64,000 nt of DNA from the NCBI GenBank assembly GCA_948567375.1, contig OX419756.1:45212333-45276332 (forward strand). The letters are read 5' to 3'. Shown here one piece after another: positions 8,641-20,040 of the stretch; the first letter of the stretch is position 1, and every line of letters begins with the position of its first letter. The notes under the pieces were generated by a model, which ran no database searches, had not been told where the DNA came from, and saw nothing but the letters and a program-made list of their open reading frames with translations. The stretch is from Lunularia cruciata. Lineage: Eukaryota; Streptophyta; Marchantiopsida; Lunulariales; Lunulariaceae. The position numbers were made by a program, and so were the translations under genes.

Positions 8641-11600
8641 AAGGCCAAGAAGCCTTAAACAAGTCAGGCTTAAATGTGTGGGGCTAGGTTGAACAATTTT
8701 GGGCCATTTTCATTAATAATACTTGACATTTGGACCTAATATCCTAGGGATTAGCAACATCAAACCTATGTATTTCTCTTTTCTTTGTAGTTGATTGTAG
8801 GGAGGGCTGGCTTGTTGGAATTCTCTTTGCTGGAATGCACGGCTATTAAAAAGTACAGAGTGGTCCTAAATAGCAATTCATTCACTAGTGGATCTCAACT
8901 GCACTTTTTGACTGGAAGGAACTTGGAGGCCTTTCAACAAAGTACCTTGTAAAAAAAATAAAATCTCCTATGATGCTTACCAAAAGCAGAAATATGTTGA
9001 TAGTGAAGTGCATGCTATAGTGTAGGAAAAAACTAATGTATAGTTTTATGCAAGCATAAAAACCATTATGGAACTACATGTTACAAGGAAACATTTATTT
9101 AATGAAGTCATATAAATTTTCATGAAATCTGATAACCATGCACCCATTGACATATCTAAAATCATTACTTTGTCTTCAAATGTACTCTCCACTTCCCTAA
9201 TAATAAAAGCAGTGGGTTTTTCCAAGATTAATCCTTCATGACAGACAAGTACAACTAGCAAGGGGACACAAGTACAACAAGGAAGAAAAAACTAGCTGTA
9301 TCAAGCTCCAATTTTACAATCAATATATGTGATCCTTTCTATCAATGGAGTGGGTGAAAATACATTCAAGAGATTATTGCAAACATGATGAACCTGTATC
9401 ATACTTTTCACCTGACCTCAATATCTTGAAATGTAGTTTGTACAAACATAATTTTAGTTCTAAGAACATAAAATATATCAACTTTACCAAACATATTATC
9501 ATTTGTCTCCTAATGCACATATGCAAGGTGTAAAAATTCCAAAGCAAGCAAGTGTATGATAATGGTTAAAATTACTGTATGCTAAAGATCAAAGTGCAAT
9601 AATAGAGCTTATAAGTATACTTATGCTAAAGTTATGCAAAAAAGCTTCAGAGAACAATATGGGAAAGATTTCTAGTATAAGAATGGTTACAATTGTAACC
9701 ATAATGGTAGGAGTTTGGGCCTTTCAATCTCTCTAATCTCAATATCTAAAAATGCAATTGAAAATAAATTCTTTTGAATAAATTCTTATTCCTCAAAAAA
9801 ATGAATGCATACGCTTTGTAGAGTGTTCTTTTGTTCGATCTAATCATACTTACAAATATAAAAAATAACATTCAAATATTTGATTAAGCTTGGAGTACAA
9901 ATGATGAAATGTATACATTAACATAAGAAAATTGAATTGAATGTAATATTTTTAGGAGAACATATAATAGAAAATAAGTAAAATAGATTTTAAGTATGAA
10001 TGCAAATTGATATGCTTTATAAGTACCATTTGCAAGGAACTAGTATGAATTGTGTAACTTAAAGGAGAATAATAGTCTTTTAGAGCAAATACAAAGGATA
10101 TGATATATCCTAACATGACTACATGAATCTTAAACAAAAAAAAAAGAAGTTGTGAAATTATCATAGTAGGCCATTGTTGTATAATGATGTAATAATATAA
10201 AAAACACCTAAAACATACAAAACAAAATTTTGGTTTAAAATCAAACATTGAGATGAACCTTTGCTTACTGTTCAACCAATGACCATTCCATCTTCTTAGT
10301 GAAGCCAGAAGCTTATGGAGATAATTCATATGAGTTTGGATGTTCTTCAACTTTTGATAGTAGCTTGGTTCTTGTTTGGTAACTTTAGTTGCTCTTGTGA
10401 TTAACAAATTTTTTGCTATAATAATCTCATATGTGTATAAAGAAGGGACAAGGAGAAACTTATCATCCTTCCATTTGCAACTATCACCATCTAATTGAGT
10501 CTTGGAGATGCTTTGAATTTTAGCCTGTCTTCAAGTTTGATTCTTTGTCTTCTACCTTTGATTACTATTCCAAATATTTCAAAGACTCAAGAAATTACTC
10601 CTTGGAGAACTCAATGAGATGATGATAGTTGGAAACCTCAAAGAGGTCATGAGAAGTTTGAAAATGACCAATAGCATGGATGGTATTTATATTCATCTTC
10701 TCATGCATGAGAACTAAAGATTCTAGCAATGGACTCATTCTCACAAGATCATTCATGTAATTTTAAACCTCATTCCTTCTAAACTTTTCACATACAAGCA
10801 CCACCTTACTTCCTTGAATTTAAATAGCTATAAATTTCTTTAAAAAAATGATCTCTCTATAAGGATTAAGCTACAAGTTTTCTTATCTTGAAGATTTAAA
10901 AGTAATTTCAGCCAAATTGAAGAAATGGTGACATTTTTACAAAATCCAATAGAGCATGTAGGGTTACCCAAAAATTTACCATAGAAAATTCTACAAGTTC
11001 AAGCTCAATGTATGAAATGTATGAAGTAGCTCTCATTTAACTTTAGTAGGCACAACTCAAAGATACATTACTTTATCATCATGAAAATCTCAAGTCAAAA
11101 TAATAAAATTGGGATTGCTCCCAAAATGAAAGTACTTCTAATGCCTCAAAAAATCTCTCTAAGTCCTTTCATTTACATAAAATGTGTATATCACCTAAAA
11201 AATTCATGATGAAGTACAATGTACAAAAATAAATCTAACTTTTGAACATAAGTTTAGCACTCTTCTCCTCTAATGTTCTTTCCAAATGATTTCTCATAAT
11301 CACTTCCTCCATGATAGGATATTTCAGAAATTCTTTTGGATATGGCCTCTATCTACACTACCAAATATTTACTATTGTTGAATTTCTTGTTGGTTTGCAT
11401 CACACAAGTTTAGTAAACTTCTTGCTCCTCTTGTAGTTGCTCTTATCTTGAAATCCATAAATTGCTTTGTGATGGTATGAGTGGATCTTTTAGTAGAGAT
11501 GTAAGAATCAAAACAACTATCACTTGTGGTGCATCCTCATCACCAAATGATCAAAGTTCCACCATATCTATAGACTTGCAGGGTTGCAAAACCCTTTTCT

Positions 11601-13550
11601 TTACCAAATCATTCTCATCCTCTTCCAAACTCTCTTGCATGCAAACCACAATCTTGATCACTTATTCTTTAGAAGAAAGTTTCTCATATCTAACCTAATT
11701 TTAAATTTTGAGCTTCAATCTTCTCAGAAAATTCTTAGTGAGCATGATTATTATTCTAGTTATAATATTTTCTATATCATCTCCTCTCTTTGTCAACATT
11801 TTGTAGAACCTTGACTCCAACTTCTCCATTTTTTTTGTACATAATCTCACTTTCTATTCTCCTCTTATTTAAGTATGATAACTGCAATTATTATTGCTCA
11901 AAAATTTCATGGGGAAGAAGGTTCTCAGAATATAAGGAATCGAGCTCTCCTAAGACTCCTCTTGGTAATCTATCCTATCTTTCTTCTTATATTTAACTCC
12001 TACTATGAAAGAGCTACATCTTCAAAGAAAGCAAGTAACAATAGATTCACTTATTCTTTCTCCTCTCAGTGTTGCCCAATAGGGTCACTTTCGAAGTGTC
12101 TAACAAAAACCTCTATATTTTCTCCATTTGTACCAATAAAGAACATGAATTTCTCCATATTTTCCTCTTATTATCTTTATTCTCTTTATGATTTATTGCT
12201 TTCTCTTTATGAATATCAATACAAACATGATAAATTTCATTAAAAAGAAGTCAACCATACTTCAAGTTTTCCACTACACAATAAAATTTTAGAGTGAATA
12301 TCAATTAACACTCATGGATATCTTATCCATGAATTGAAAAACTATCCCCATCAAGACTTGAAAATTATCAAAATAAAGTAGGTTTTTTTATGGTAGCACA
12401 AAGACTTTGTCTAAAATTTCACACCAGTTCTCAAAATGTACTATTGTTCCACTCTATAAATAGTCATTTGGAAGTCCTTGCACTTAATGAATCCCACAAA
12501 ACTCTTTGATTATAGATCTCATTTCTTCTAATCTTGTTGAAGTAGGTACACCATGCAATCTCAAGTTACATAAGCCTCTCCTTGCACTCAATCCCTTGGT
12601 GACAAAGCTTAATAAACATAAATTGGCCTTATGTCATCTAGTTCTATATAATATGAAATTAAAATTGGCTTTCTCTTTGGGTGTGAGAAATCTTTTAGTC
12701 CTCTCAGCACTCTCAAAAAGCATACTTTAAGCTTTCTTTCTTTAAATTAGCAACTACTGTTGCCTCAACCTCTTGGGGAACCTTAGATAATATTACCTCA
12801 ACTTCCACTCTTGATTACCCACTAAATGCAAAGAATGAACCAAAATACTCAAGGATATATTTTGTTATTCTCAAACTACTCGTGCATATACATGGAAATA
12901 CAACACTCTGAATTTGGAGCAAAGTGAATCATTGCTTGAAATTGTAAGTCTCACTCCTATGAAATTTTCCATGTAAGCAAAACCTAGAACATCCTCCCTT
13001 TCAAAATTGAATCCCTTTTCATCAAGCCATTTGGCCTAAGCACTTCTTTGTTAAACTCTCCTCTTTCTTCATTTGTTAAAAACATTTCCCCACTTTTGTT
13101 TAGAAATCCATAACTATCCATGGTAGAAATTATCTCTTTACTATCTTTTGGCCGAAATATAGAGTACTTTTTATTTATTTTTCTTGGAAAGTTTTAGGGA
13201 AATCTACTCTAAATTGGATAAATGATGAATTCCATAAAACATTCCAAAGAGGGTGAAATTTTATGGGATAGTTTACGCCACCAACTTCTAAAATTCCTAG
13301 CACTAAGCATTTAGTAGCTCTAGTTATAATTGCAAGTATCTAAGGTGGAGTGTAATATGTTACTTTACTAGGAGAATCTCAAGTGAAGATCTCAAACTTA
13401 GAATTTCACAAAATCAAAGGATAGTCAAAACATATGGATCTACGTCTCATAATATTCAATGGACTTTCAAGTATACAATGTGCACAACGGTGTACTACTA
13501 AAACAGCATCAGGAACTATAAGGTTCACAAATGGATTCATTTTGGTTTGA
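8641..13550. other. AT-rich stretch without recognisable genes
   Basis: I found no protein domain in either strand here. Open frames such as 9046-9261, 9952-10407, 11462-12243 and 12506-12730 are low-complexity and Leu/Ser/Tyr-rich, as expected from AT-rich noncoding DNA. The 11.2-12.9 kb part looks like an old decayed element, but nothing names it. Confidence 0.5.
10360..10530 (+). repeat. Diverged relative of LTR family X
   Basis: TGGTAACTTTAGTTGC, GTGTATAAAGAAGGGACAAG, CATCCTTCCATTTGCAACTAT and TTGAGTCTTGGA occur here in the same order and spacing as in the solo LTRs at 7122, 24817 and 45108. It appears to be the promoter and leader part of an older copy; no clear ends are visible. Confidence 0.5.
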
Positions 13551-13961
13551 TAAGTTAAGCACTATCCTCCCTTAATGCATTCTCCAAGTTAGCTCTCATA
13601 ATCCCTTTCTGATCTGCGAAGTATATATGTTCCAAATCTGGCAAGGAGCGGATTCGAAGTCCAATTGCTAATGGAAAGAAACTCAAAGACAGTCGTATCA
13701 TACATCTGATGTTACTGAGGTCTTCCCCATTTCAGGAAGAGTTCCTTCCCCTTTCTTTGTGCAGCCTTGAAGCGTTCAAAATCCTTGCTGACAAAAGAAG
13801 ACATCAACAACGTTTGGCTGATCTAAGAGAACTTATTCAGAAGACACTTACGGCAAGCTGAAATGGATGCAAATCCGGCCACAAGAATCACTGTGAGTTT
13901 CCCATATTTCGACATCAGCATCAGCGGCACACATCTTTCACTAGCAGCGGCGTTATGAGCT

Positions 13962-13964
<3 letters not shown>

Positions 13965-14011
<47 letters not shown>
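13965..14011. repeat. TA microsatellite
   Basis: An (AT)n run of about 40 bases. It sits at the edge of the less AT-rich island that contains the SPH gene. Confidence 0.9.
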
Positions 14012-15205
14012 CGGCGGCGATTATGATGCATTCGAAATCTATTGTTGGGATTGGTTGTCAGTCAGATCGCAGAAGAAGCCCGCTCCGAATATGACTTGAC
14101 ATTCATATAGAGGATGACAAGTATGGCATCCGACAATGACTTCACAATCGTAGAGCACAAGTAACGCATCCGTTGCTCCAAATGATTTTAATAGAGAAAG
14201 AAGAGATCACTGGTGAGGTTTCCCATTGGTACATGTATTCAAACATAAGATCGGGGACATTATGATCGGTACCAATATGGACCCTCTGCAATTGCAATTC
14301 CCAAACTCTATCTAACCTAAAGTGCCTTCCGCTCGCTGCTCTCACTGATTGTCCGTGGTGTAACTCGGGTTTTCTGATATGTGGGTAAGAAGTCATTCTG
14401 CTTTCTGAACGAGCCACCAGCTGATGGGAAGAGAATCAATTGATACACAGCTCAGTCTGGTATCGGAAGGATTTCAAACGGCTCGGACAAACGTGAATCG
14501 CACATTGGAGAGAGGAAGGAGCTTACCAACGTAATGATCAGTATTCTTCTTTATCAATCTTGTGCATATCCCTCCCAAGATCATGGAGTGTAAGACTATA
14601 ATCTCGACAAATGTAAATATTGTAGAACTTGCTGCCTCTATCTACAACTCAGTAGAAATAAAGTCCTTACTATCGGAATGCATCTCGTAACTGCTACCTA
14701 CATTTCTCGTGAAAATTCACAACTTTTTCTGTTATTAGCCAGACTGGGTACTCTTACGTCTCCGCTCCTGAGAAGGCATGAAACAAATCAATCGATTGCC
14801 CTTCAAAGATTCAAGAAACAGGTTTCCCTGTTCAAAACCTTCTGTCTTTCCGATTGATAAGACTGAAGTCTAGAATCGATCATCTATTGACAAGATCGAA
14901 CAAAATATGCAGAAAATCGTACTGTTCCTGACCATATCCCGGTGTGTTGATCGTATGGAGGTATACTTGGAAGACTGATTGAGCTGAGCACAATTCAAAG
15001 GATTGTAAATGTATAAACATCAGCCAGTTGATGCCGGAATTTGGCTGTCCTTGTGAATATTATTGAGTTTGCAGAACCAAAACGCCTCTTCTCTATTTGT
15101 TTCCCAGCAAGGGACTCAGCAAGATGTGTTTGGTATTCTCACTGCAATTTACTTGCTCTCGCATTCTACTTCGAGAAATTTCAAGCGATGGATTCTGAGT
15201 GATGG

Positions 15206-15262
15206 ATTTTCATTTCGCATTTCATTTCGCATTTCATTTCGCATTTCATTTCGGATTTCGCA
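15206..15262 (+). repeat. 12-bp minisatellite
   Basis: Four to five copies of CATTTCGCATTT, flanked by two copies of CTGAGTGATGGATTTTC (near 15195 and 15265). In one frame it reads as a repeated Arg-Ile-Ser-Phe unit, but no other coding signal supports translation. Confidence 0.8.
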
Positions 15263-16473
15263 TTCTGAGTGATGGATTTTCAACAGAGTTCTCAAAGCCG
15301 CCCGTATACCTCAACTTCTCTATTTGTTTCCCCTGCTCTAATAATTCCGAATGCTAGGCATAGAAAGAGAACTTCTCTTCTACGCAAGGGAAAATTCAGT
15401 GGAACGATGCATTGGATGCTCGGCTCTTAAAGATGCATTGGACACTGAGAGATAATGTTATTACCAGATCCATAATCATAGTCTCTATTTTGAAAGCCAA
15501 CTCGGTTAAAGTGCTCTAGGAATATATATTTCTTGCCTATGTTCGGGGGAAGCGCCGGCTCCGGAATAATCACCGAACATTGAGAGACATGTTGGGTTCT
15601 GAATCTCATATACCGCGAGCCAAATACTTATCGATGAGAACATTCCTGGATCCGCCGCAGGTAATACACTAATATCCCTCTCATGGTTTTCTTTTTAGAA
15701 CTTCATAGAACCTCCTTTCTTTTATTCTTTCCAGTGGTATGTAGACCATTTGATTTACATAGCTTTGACATTCAAAATAGTATAACAGCTTTCATTCCGA
15801 TGCTATTGAAGCTTTACATTAATTTACGTCTAAGGTTTTATCTTGAAGTGTACGTCGCGTTTTGTTTCTTAAAACGTGCTTCGTTGTCAACGCGACAGGG
15901 ATCTTTGATTTCGCTTTCCTGAGTAGCTTCTGTGTGTGATTGCAGAGAAGGAAGCCTAAGGCAAATGCTCTGTAAATATATCTTATCTGCTACCAATTAG
16001 AAGTACCACATGCATTCCATGACCGTGGTCTGTCAATTCTGGTTCCGTCTCAGAGAGAAGTGCATGCACATCAGATGTCTGTCAGTTTCATCTCCTCATT
16101 CTGGTCACTTGGTTGGCCCCTTATGGTTCCGTGAACCATAGAGCTCAACAATCTGATCCTAAAAACATGACCGGTGAACATCTGTGCATCCAGTGAGTTT
16201 AGTTACTCCACCTCAGAGACCCGTGGAAACCCTTTCTTCTTAGGAAACGGTCAATCCTTCTCAGTAATTTGCTGTCATATCAAGTTGATGTGCTTTTCGA
16301 AGAATAGAACATTGGAGAGCAATGATAAATCAATTTTTAGCGACCAGAGATCCAGAGTCACACGATACCACTACGAGTCTCTTAGAGTTCGTTCTGAATC
16401 TTGTTTCCTGCATTCGCGTGGTTTTTTTCTGCAAGTTCGAAGCAGTCTGGACACGAATCAAGCAGCAGGCAAG

Positions 16474-16989
16474 ATGGAAAGATCGGACAATTGCAGTATG
16501 CTGTTGATCATTTCTTGCTATCTCATTCTATTCACTGCAGGAGTTACGAGTGTGCCCCAGCTCGAGACGCAGGCCTTCCCAAATTTTCTAGGTAGCATCG
16601 AGCTTATAAATTCACTTCCAGATTGGGTCCAAGCAACCTGCTACAATACCTTCGGCGCTGAACGAAGTGCTACTCAACTTGAGGCTGGCAAGCATTTCAG
16701 TTTCAACTACACACTTCCGCTACAGTGGTGCTGCGAAATCTGGTGGTACAGCAACTACCGTAAAGAGACCTATTATCAGGATTTCCTGGCTGCTGATTAT
16801 AGAAAGGGGATCTCTGAGGATTACAATTGCTTCCAAAGATGCTCCTGGAAGATTCGCACTCGTGGAATTTCTCTTTTCTATAATGGAGGATGGCATACAA
16901 TTTACGGCTGGAGACCATATGGAGATGCCACACATGGAAATGTGGGCCGAGTAGACGCTGCACATTTATGTGATAGACACTGGAGCTAG
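16474..16989 (+). CDS. Plant S1 self-incompatibility-type secreted protein (SPH family)
   Basis: The predicted product has 171 residues. Residues 1-26 or so are a signal peptide (basic start, then MLLIISCYLILF). The mature part fits the S1/SPH fold: SIELINSLP at the first strand, C56 where the family has H/K-C, then AGKHFSFNY, WCCEIWW with C86/C87, and C119-x3-C123-S-W-K-I-x-x-x-G-I. The paired-cysteine pattern and the C-x-W-x-I-x-x-x-G motif are the family hallmarks. SPH proteins are small secreted proteins; poppy PrsS is the S determinant, while most others have unknown or developmental roles. A further C166 and a longer C-terminal tail (after about 136) are extra. The frame is open upstream to 16174, but the Met at 16474 starts the signal peptide and the single-exon length is normal for the family. 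No second intact copy is seen nearby. Confidence 0.82.
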   Translation: MERSDNCSMLLIISCYLILFTAGVTSVPQLETQAFPNFLGSIELINSLPDWVQATCYNTFGAERSATQLEAGKHFSFNYTLPLQWCCEIWWYSNYRKETYYQDFLAADYRKGISEDYNCFQRCSWKIRTRGISLFYNGGWHTIYGWRPYGDATHGNVGRVDAAHLCDRHWS

Positions 16990-17095
16990 AGCTTGCAAGT
17001 TCTTTCATTGTTCATTGTTCATTATAGTGAGAATTATACACCGGATTTTGCGGATCTAGCCCACTGCAACAGCTACCCTCGGAGCTTAGTGCTCC

Positions 17096-17101
17096 AATAA
17101 A
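17096..17101 (+). promoter_or_regulatory. Candidate poly(A) signal of the SPH gene
   Basis: AATAAA about 107 bases after the stop codon, with a TTCTAAACTTTTTCTATTC-rich stretch downstream. Position suits a plant near-upstream element. Confidence 0.5.
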
Positions 17102-17683
17102 TTGAGTGATGGTATATATGTTCTAAACTTTTTCTATTCTTTCTTTCACGGAGACTCTACTCTTGACCCGATTATCATACGATTCCGATCCCACAGTTAC
17201 TCCTCTCAATGTATTGAACTGTTAAATATTCTGAATCGATTTCTCCCAGTATTTCAAGAGAGGTTCCTCGTCAATCTATAGCAATTTATAGCAAAACAAT
17301 GTCTAATAATGAAAATCACGTACTGAAACCTCGTTTGCTTTCTAGGAGATGTACCTCATTCATATACGAAGATAAAAGTCCAGTGTTTTGTGCTATTGTG
17401 TAGTGCACTTTGTATAGATAGGCTGCCGTAGTGGTGGTACCTTATATGCAGATAGGAACTTTAGGTAGGACTGAACCCTTTAATGATACTTGAGAGGAGG
17501 CAGAATTCTCGCCTCGTCCTTTAAAGTAAATTTGACCCTAAATCGATGCGTGCACGTGTAACACTGGCATTATGATCCGACTTGGCAATGAGATTCCGCA
17601 TCCCCTGTTCTTCTACTCTCTAGACTATGACAGAAACTGGAAAGATCAGTCTTGCTTTGCTATTCTTCTGAGTCGGTAATTGT

Positions 17684-18019
17684 CATAGACTTCGGTAATA
17701 TTGAAAATGAGTCATCAATATGATATCCATTAGAAATGTGGAATTGGAAAGTCACAATGTGCGACTGCAATTTCACGGCAGTTAGCACAGTCAGCCATAG
17801 ACTTCAGTAATATTGAAAATGAGTCATCAATATGATATCCATGAGAAATGTGGAATTGGAATGTCACAATGTGCAACTGCAATTTCACGGCAGTTAGCAC
17901 AGTCAGTCATAGACTTCAGTAATATTGAAAATGAGTCATCAATATGATATCCATGAGAAATGTAGAATTGGAATGTCACAATGTGCAACTGCAATTTCAC
18001 GGGAGTTAGCACAGTCAAG
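17684..18019. repeat. Three-copy 112-bp tandem repeat
   Basis: Three head-to-tail units of 112 bp start at 17684, 17796 and 17908, each opening CATAGACTTC and closing GTTAGCACAGTCA. Units 2 and 3 differ at only a few positions; unit 1 is slightly more diverged. The repeat lies 0.6 kb downstream of the SPH gene. Minus-strand open frames here are by-products of the repeat. Confidence 0.92.
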
Positions 18020-19430
18020 CAGTCGTAGTCTATCTAGCATGTACCAACAGACGCGTAATTTTGATTCGTTCATGACAGGTTTTGCCATCCATTGTCGATA
18101 GAACTCATAACATTCTTCTCTAAGTTTTGATTGGTTGCTGTCACGGTTAACCAAGTCTCAGGAGCGAAGTATACTTTAGCAAAGTCTGACAATGTGGGCA
18201 ACCTCGCTGACAAGGATGAAACATTCTCGCTTACGTTCTGGACATACTCAATTGAGCTCGGGATCTGATTATGAACTCGTGATTATGATCCTGCTCCTAT
18301 CACCAATAATTGTCCAAATAGGAAGCCCAGGAGCGTGCAAATGTTTGTCTGTTTGCTCTGTGGCCACGGTGCCAATTACGACTGCTCTATCGACCATTCC
18401 GATGATACCAAATTACCCTGTAACTCAAACTCATTCAAAGTTCTGCATAATATACTTTTCTGTGATGAAACATCTTGTCACTAATTCATAACGCTGTACT
18501 ACTTCGTCATTATCAAGGTGGAGGCAGCAAGAACTATGAATTTTATTCTTGGACCAGTCTAGCGGACAATTCTTACGATTGCCACTTGTTAGAGACTCAC
18601 AGTACCCACCAGTCTTCAATAAAGTCTCTCAAGCCACTACTACGGAATGTAATTTCTTCGAGTTATCAAAGTAGACACGTGTATGTCCAAAACTCCCTCG
18701 TTCACCGGTTCAGAACTGGAAATGCCGAAAGCACAGAAGGATACATATTTGGAAGATCATGAAGTATGAGGTATCCTTCTGAACCAGGACTACTGGACTC
18801 GGAAGGCCAGTAGTCCTGGCTCATCATTTAAGTCCTGTTCAGTAATTCCTATCGAAGTCCAGCCCAACCTCGACCTCGGAAATGTCGACGAATAGCTCTG
18901 TTTTTGCGTCTATACACCATGAGTATCAGGCCTAACTTGCCCGATGCGTCATCTGTGAGATGTCATCAATACTCACCAAACTGAGTTTCTGGTACTTAGA
19001 TTGATAGAAACTGATGAAACTCGCACAATTGAATTCCAGGCTAACTAGCACGACGCGTGCGCGCAAAATTAATCAATACAAGCCAGAACTGTGCCTACTT
19101 TCTCCTGGCTGCGCTAGGATTCCAGCTATTTGCTCCAATAATGCTCAGCACTAGGAGTGCTGTCTCGTCAGAACAAGCACATAAGATATATAAGAGATGC
19201 ATGCACGTTCGCTTCTGAAATGACTATATAACTTATTGCATGTACAGTATGTGAAAGAAAGTGCAAAGTCAAAGTTGTCATATCAATGACATCATACTGG
19301 TTTGAAAGTTTTGTTGGAAGCTGTTCCATGTTTTAGAAGATCCAACTGCTAACCAAACGGGGCTTCATTGAACGCCACTCTTTGTCCATCGAACGTATCA
19401 GTCAAATCGTGGTCTATCTTAGTACATAAT
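18020..19430. other. Island sequence between the tandem repeat and copia-2
   Basis: Low-repeat DNA. Plus-strand frames 18192-18491 and 18475-18762 are open but show no motif I recognise. A hairpin at 18784-18819 is annotated separately. Confidence 0.4.
18784..18819. repeat. 13-bp perfect inverted repeat
   Basis: CCAGGACTACTGG, a 10-base spacer, then CCAGTAGTCCTGG. It has no T-tract and no adjacent gene end, so a structural or mutational origin is more likely than a terminator. Confidence 0.85.
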
Positions 19431-19621
19431 AAGCATGAAATAGAAGGCATGGTTTATTATGTTAGAAAATACAGTATCAAGGACCTCTCATATAGCCCAT
19501 TATACATAAATCAGAGGACTAACAGTAAGCATGAATAGAAGGCATGGTTTATTATGTTAGAAAATACAGTATCAAGGACCTCTCATAAAGGCCATTATAC
19601 ATAAATCAGAGGACTAACAGT
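19431..19621. repeat. 96-bp tandem duplication across the copia-2 LTR boundary
   Basis: Two copies (19431-19526 and 19527-19621), each made of 28-29 bp of flanking island DNA (AAGCATGAA...TTTATTA) plus the first 67 bp of the LTR. Since it contains both flank and element, it arose after integration. Confidence 0.9.
19454..19459. repeat. Target duplication, copia-2 left
   Basis: TTATTA before the LTR start; the same six bases follow the far LTR end at 33903-33908. Copia normally gives five bases, so one base may be chance or an end offset. Confidence 0.65.
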
Positions 19622-19966
19622 AGATAACGTGGTTCACTCCCTGTCCCGGAAGCTACCTCCACGGCTGAAACAGTCTCACACCTGCCATCTAACCTTTATT
19701 TCTCGTTGCACATAGATATATATACACACAAACAGAGATAGTCCCTCAGCATTGTCATCCGCCTGAACTCCTGAATATTGACTTGCGGGACTTCATGAGT
19801 ATTGACCACTCAAGATATCTAGTCACTTTAATACATAGCCTTAGTAATGACTGAACATATCTAGACAAGTAACTGTCCTTGTCCTCACTGCATGTTTCAT
19901 AAATCGAGTTTGCTCTTGCTCTTGCTCTTGATCAGACAAGTCACTGCTAACAAGCCAAACATAACA
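19460..19966 (-). repeat. Copia-2 3' LTR
   Basis: LTR of about 507 bp including the 96-bp duplication. Interior landmarks GTGGTTCACTCCCTGTCC and GCTACCTCCACGGCTGAAAC are shared with 2333-2772. A polypurine tract (minus strand CAAAAGGTGGAGAT) abuts it at 19967-19980. Confidence 0.85.
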
Positions 19967-20040
19967 ATCTCCACCTTTTGCTAGTATCCACCGTATCATC
20001 TCAAAGAGCAACATTGAACATTGAGCAAGTTCATGCATAA

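Larger units (their letters stand above)
13610..16173. other. Island sequence upstream of the SPH gene
   Basis: Mixed-composition, low-repeat DNA. A minus-strand open frame at 14142-14417 (91 residues) and a short one at 15427-15609 have no motif I recognise. A TATA-like TAAATATATC lies at about 15974, roughly 500 bases before the SPH start, but no firm promoter can be called. Confidence 0.4.

Noticed and set aside
13640-13690. tRNA-like GATTCGAAGTCC stretch
   Set aside because: It resembles a T-arm, but no matching acceptor, D-arm or anticodon arm can be folded around it.
15063-15272. Open frame ending in a repeated Arg-Ile-Ser-Phe unit
   Set aside because: The repeated peptide comes from a 12-bp minisatellite; the rest shows no domain and no start context.
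16174-16473. Upstream in-frame extension of the SPH open frame to a Met at 16174
   Set aside because: The extra 100 residues precede a clear signal peptide starting at the Met at 16474; the usual family length fits the shorter form, so the upstream part is more likely untranslated leader.
16703-17008. Two minus-strand open frames opposite the SPH gene
   Set aside because: They mirror the SPH coding sequence in other frames and have no motif of their own.
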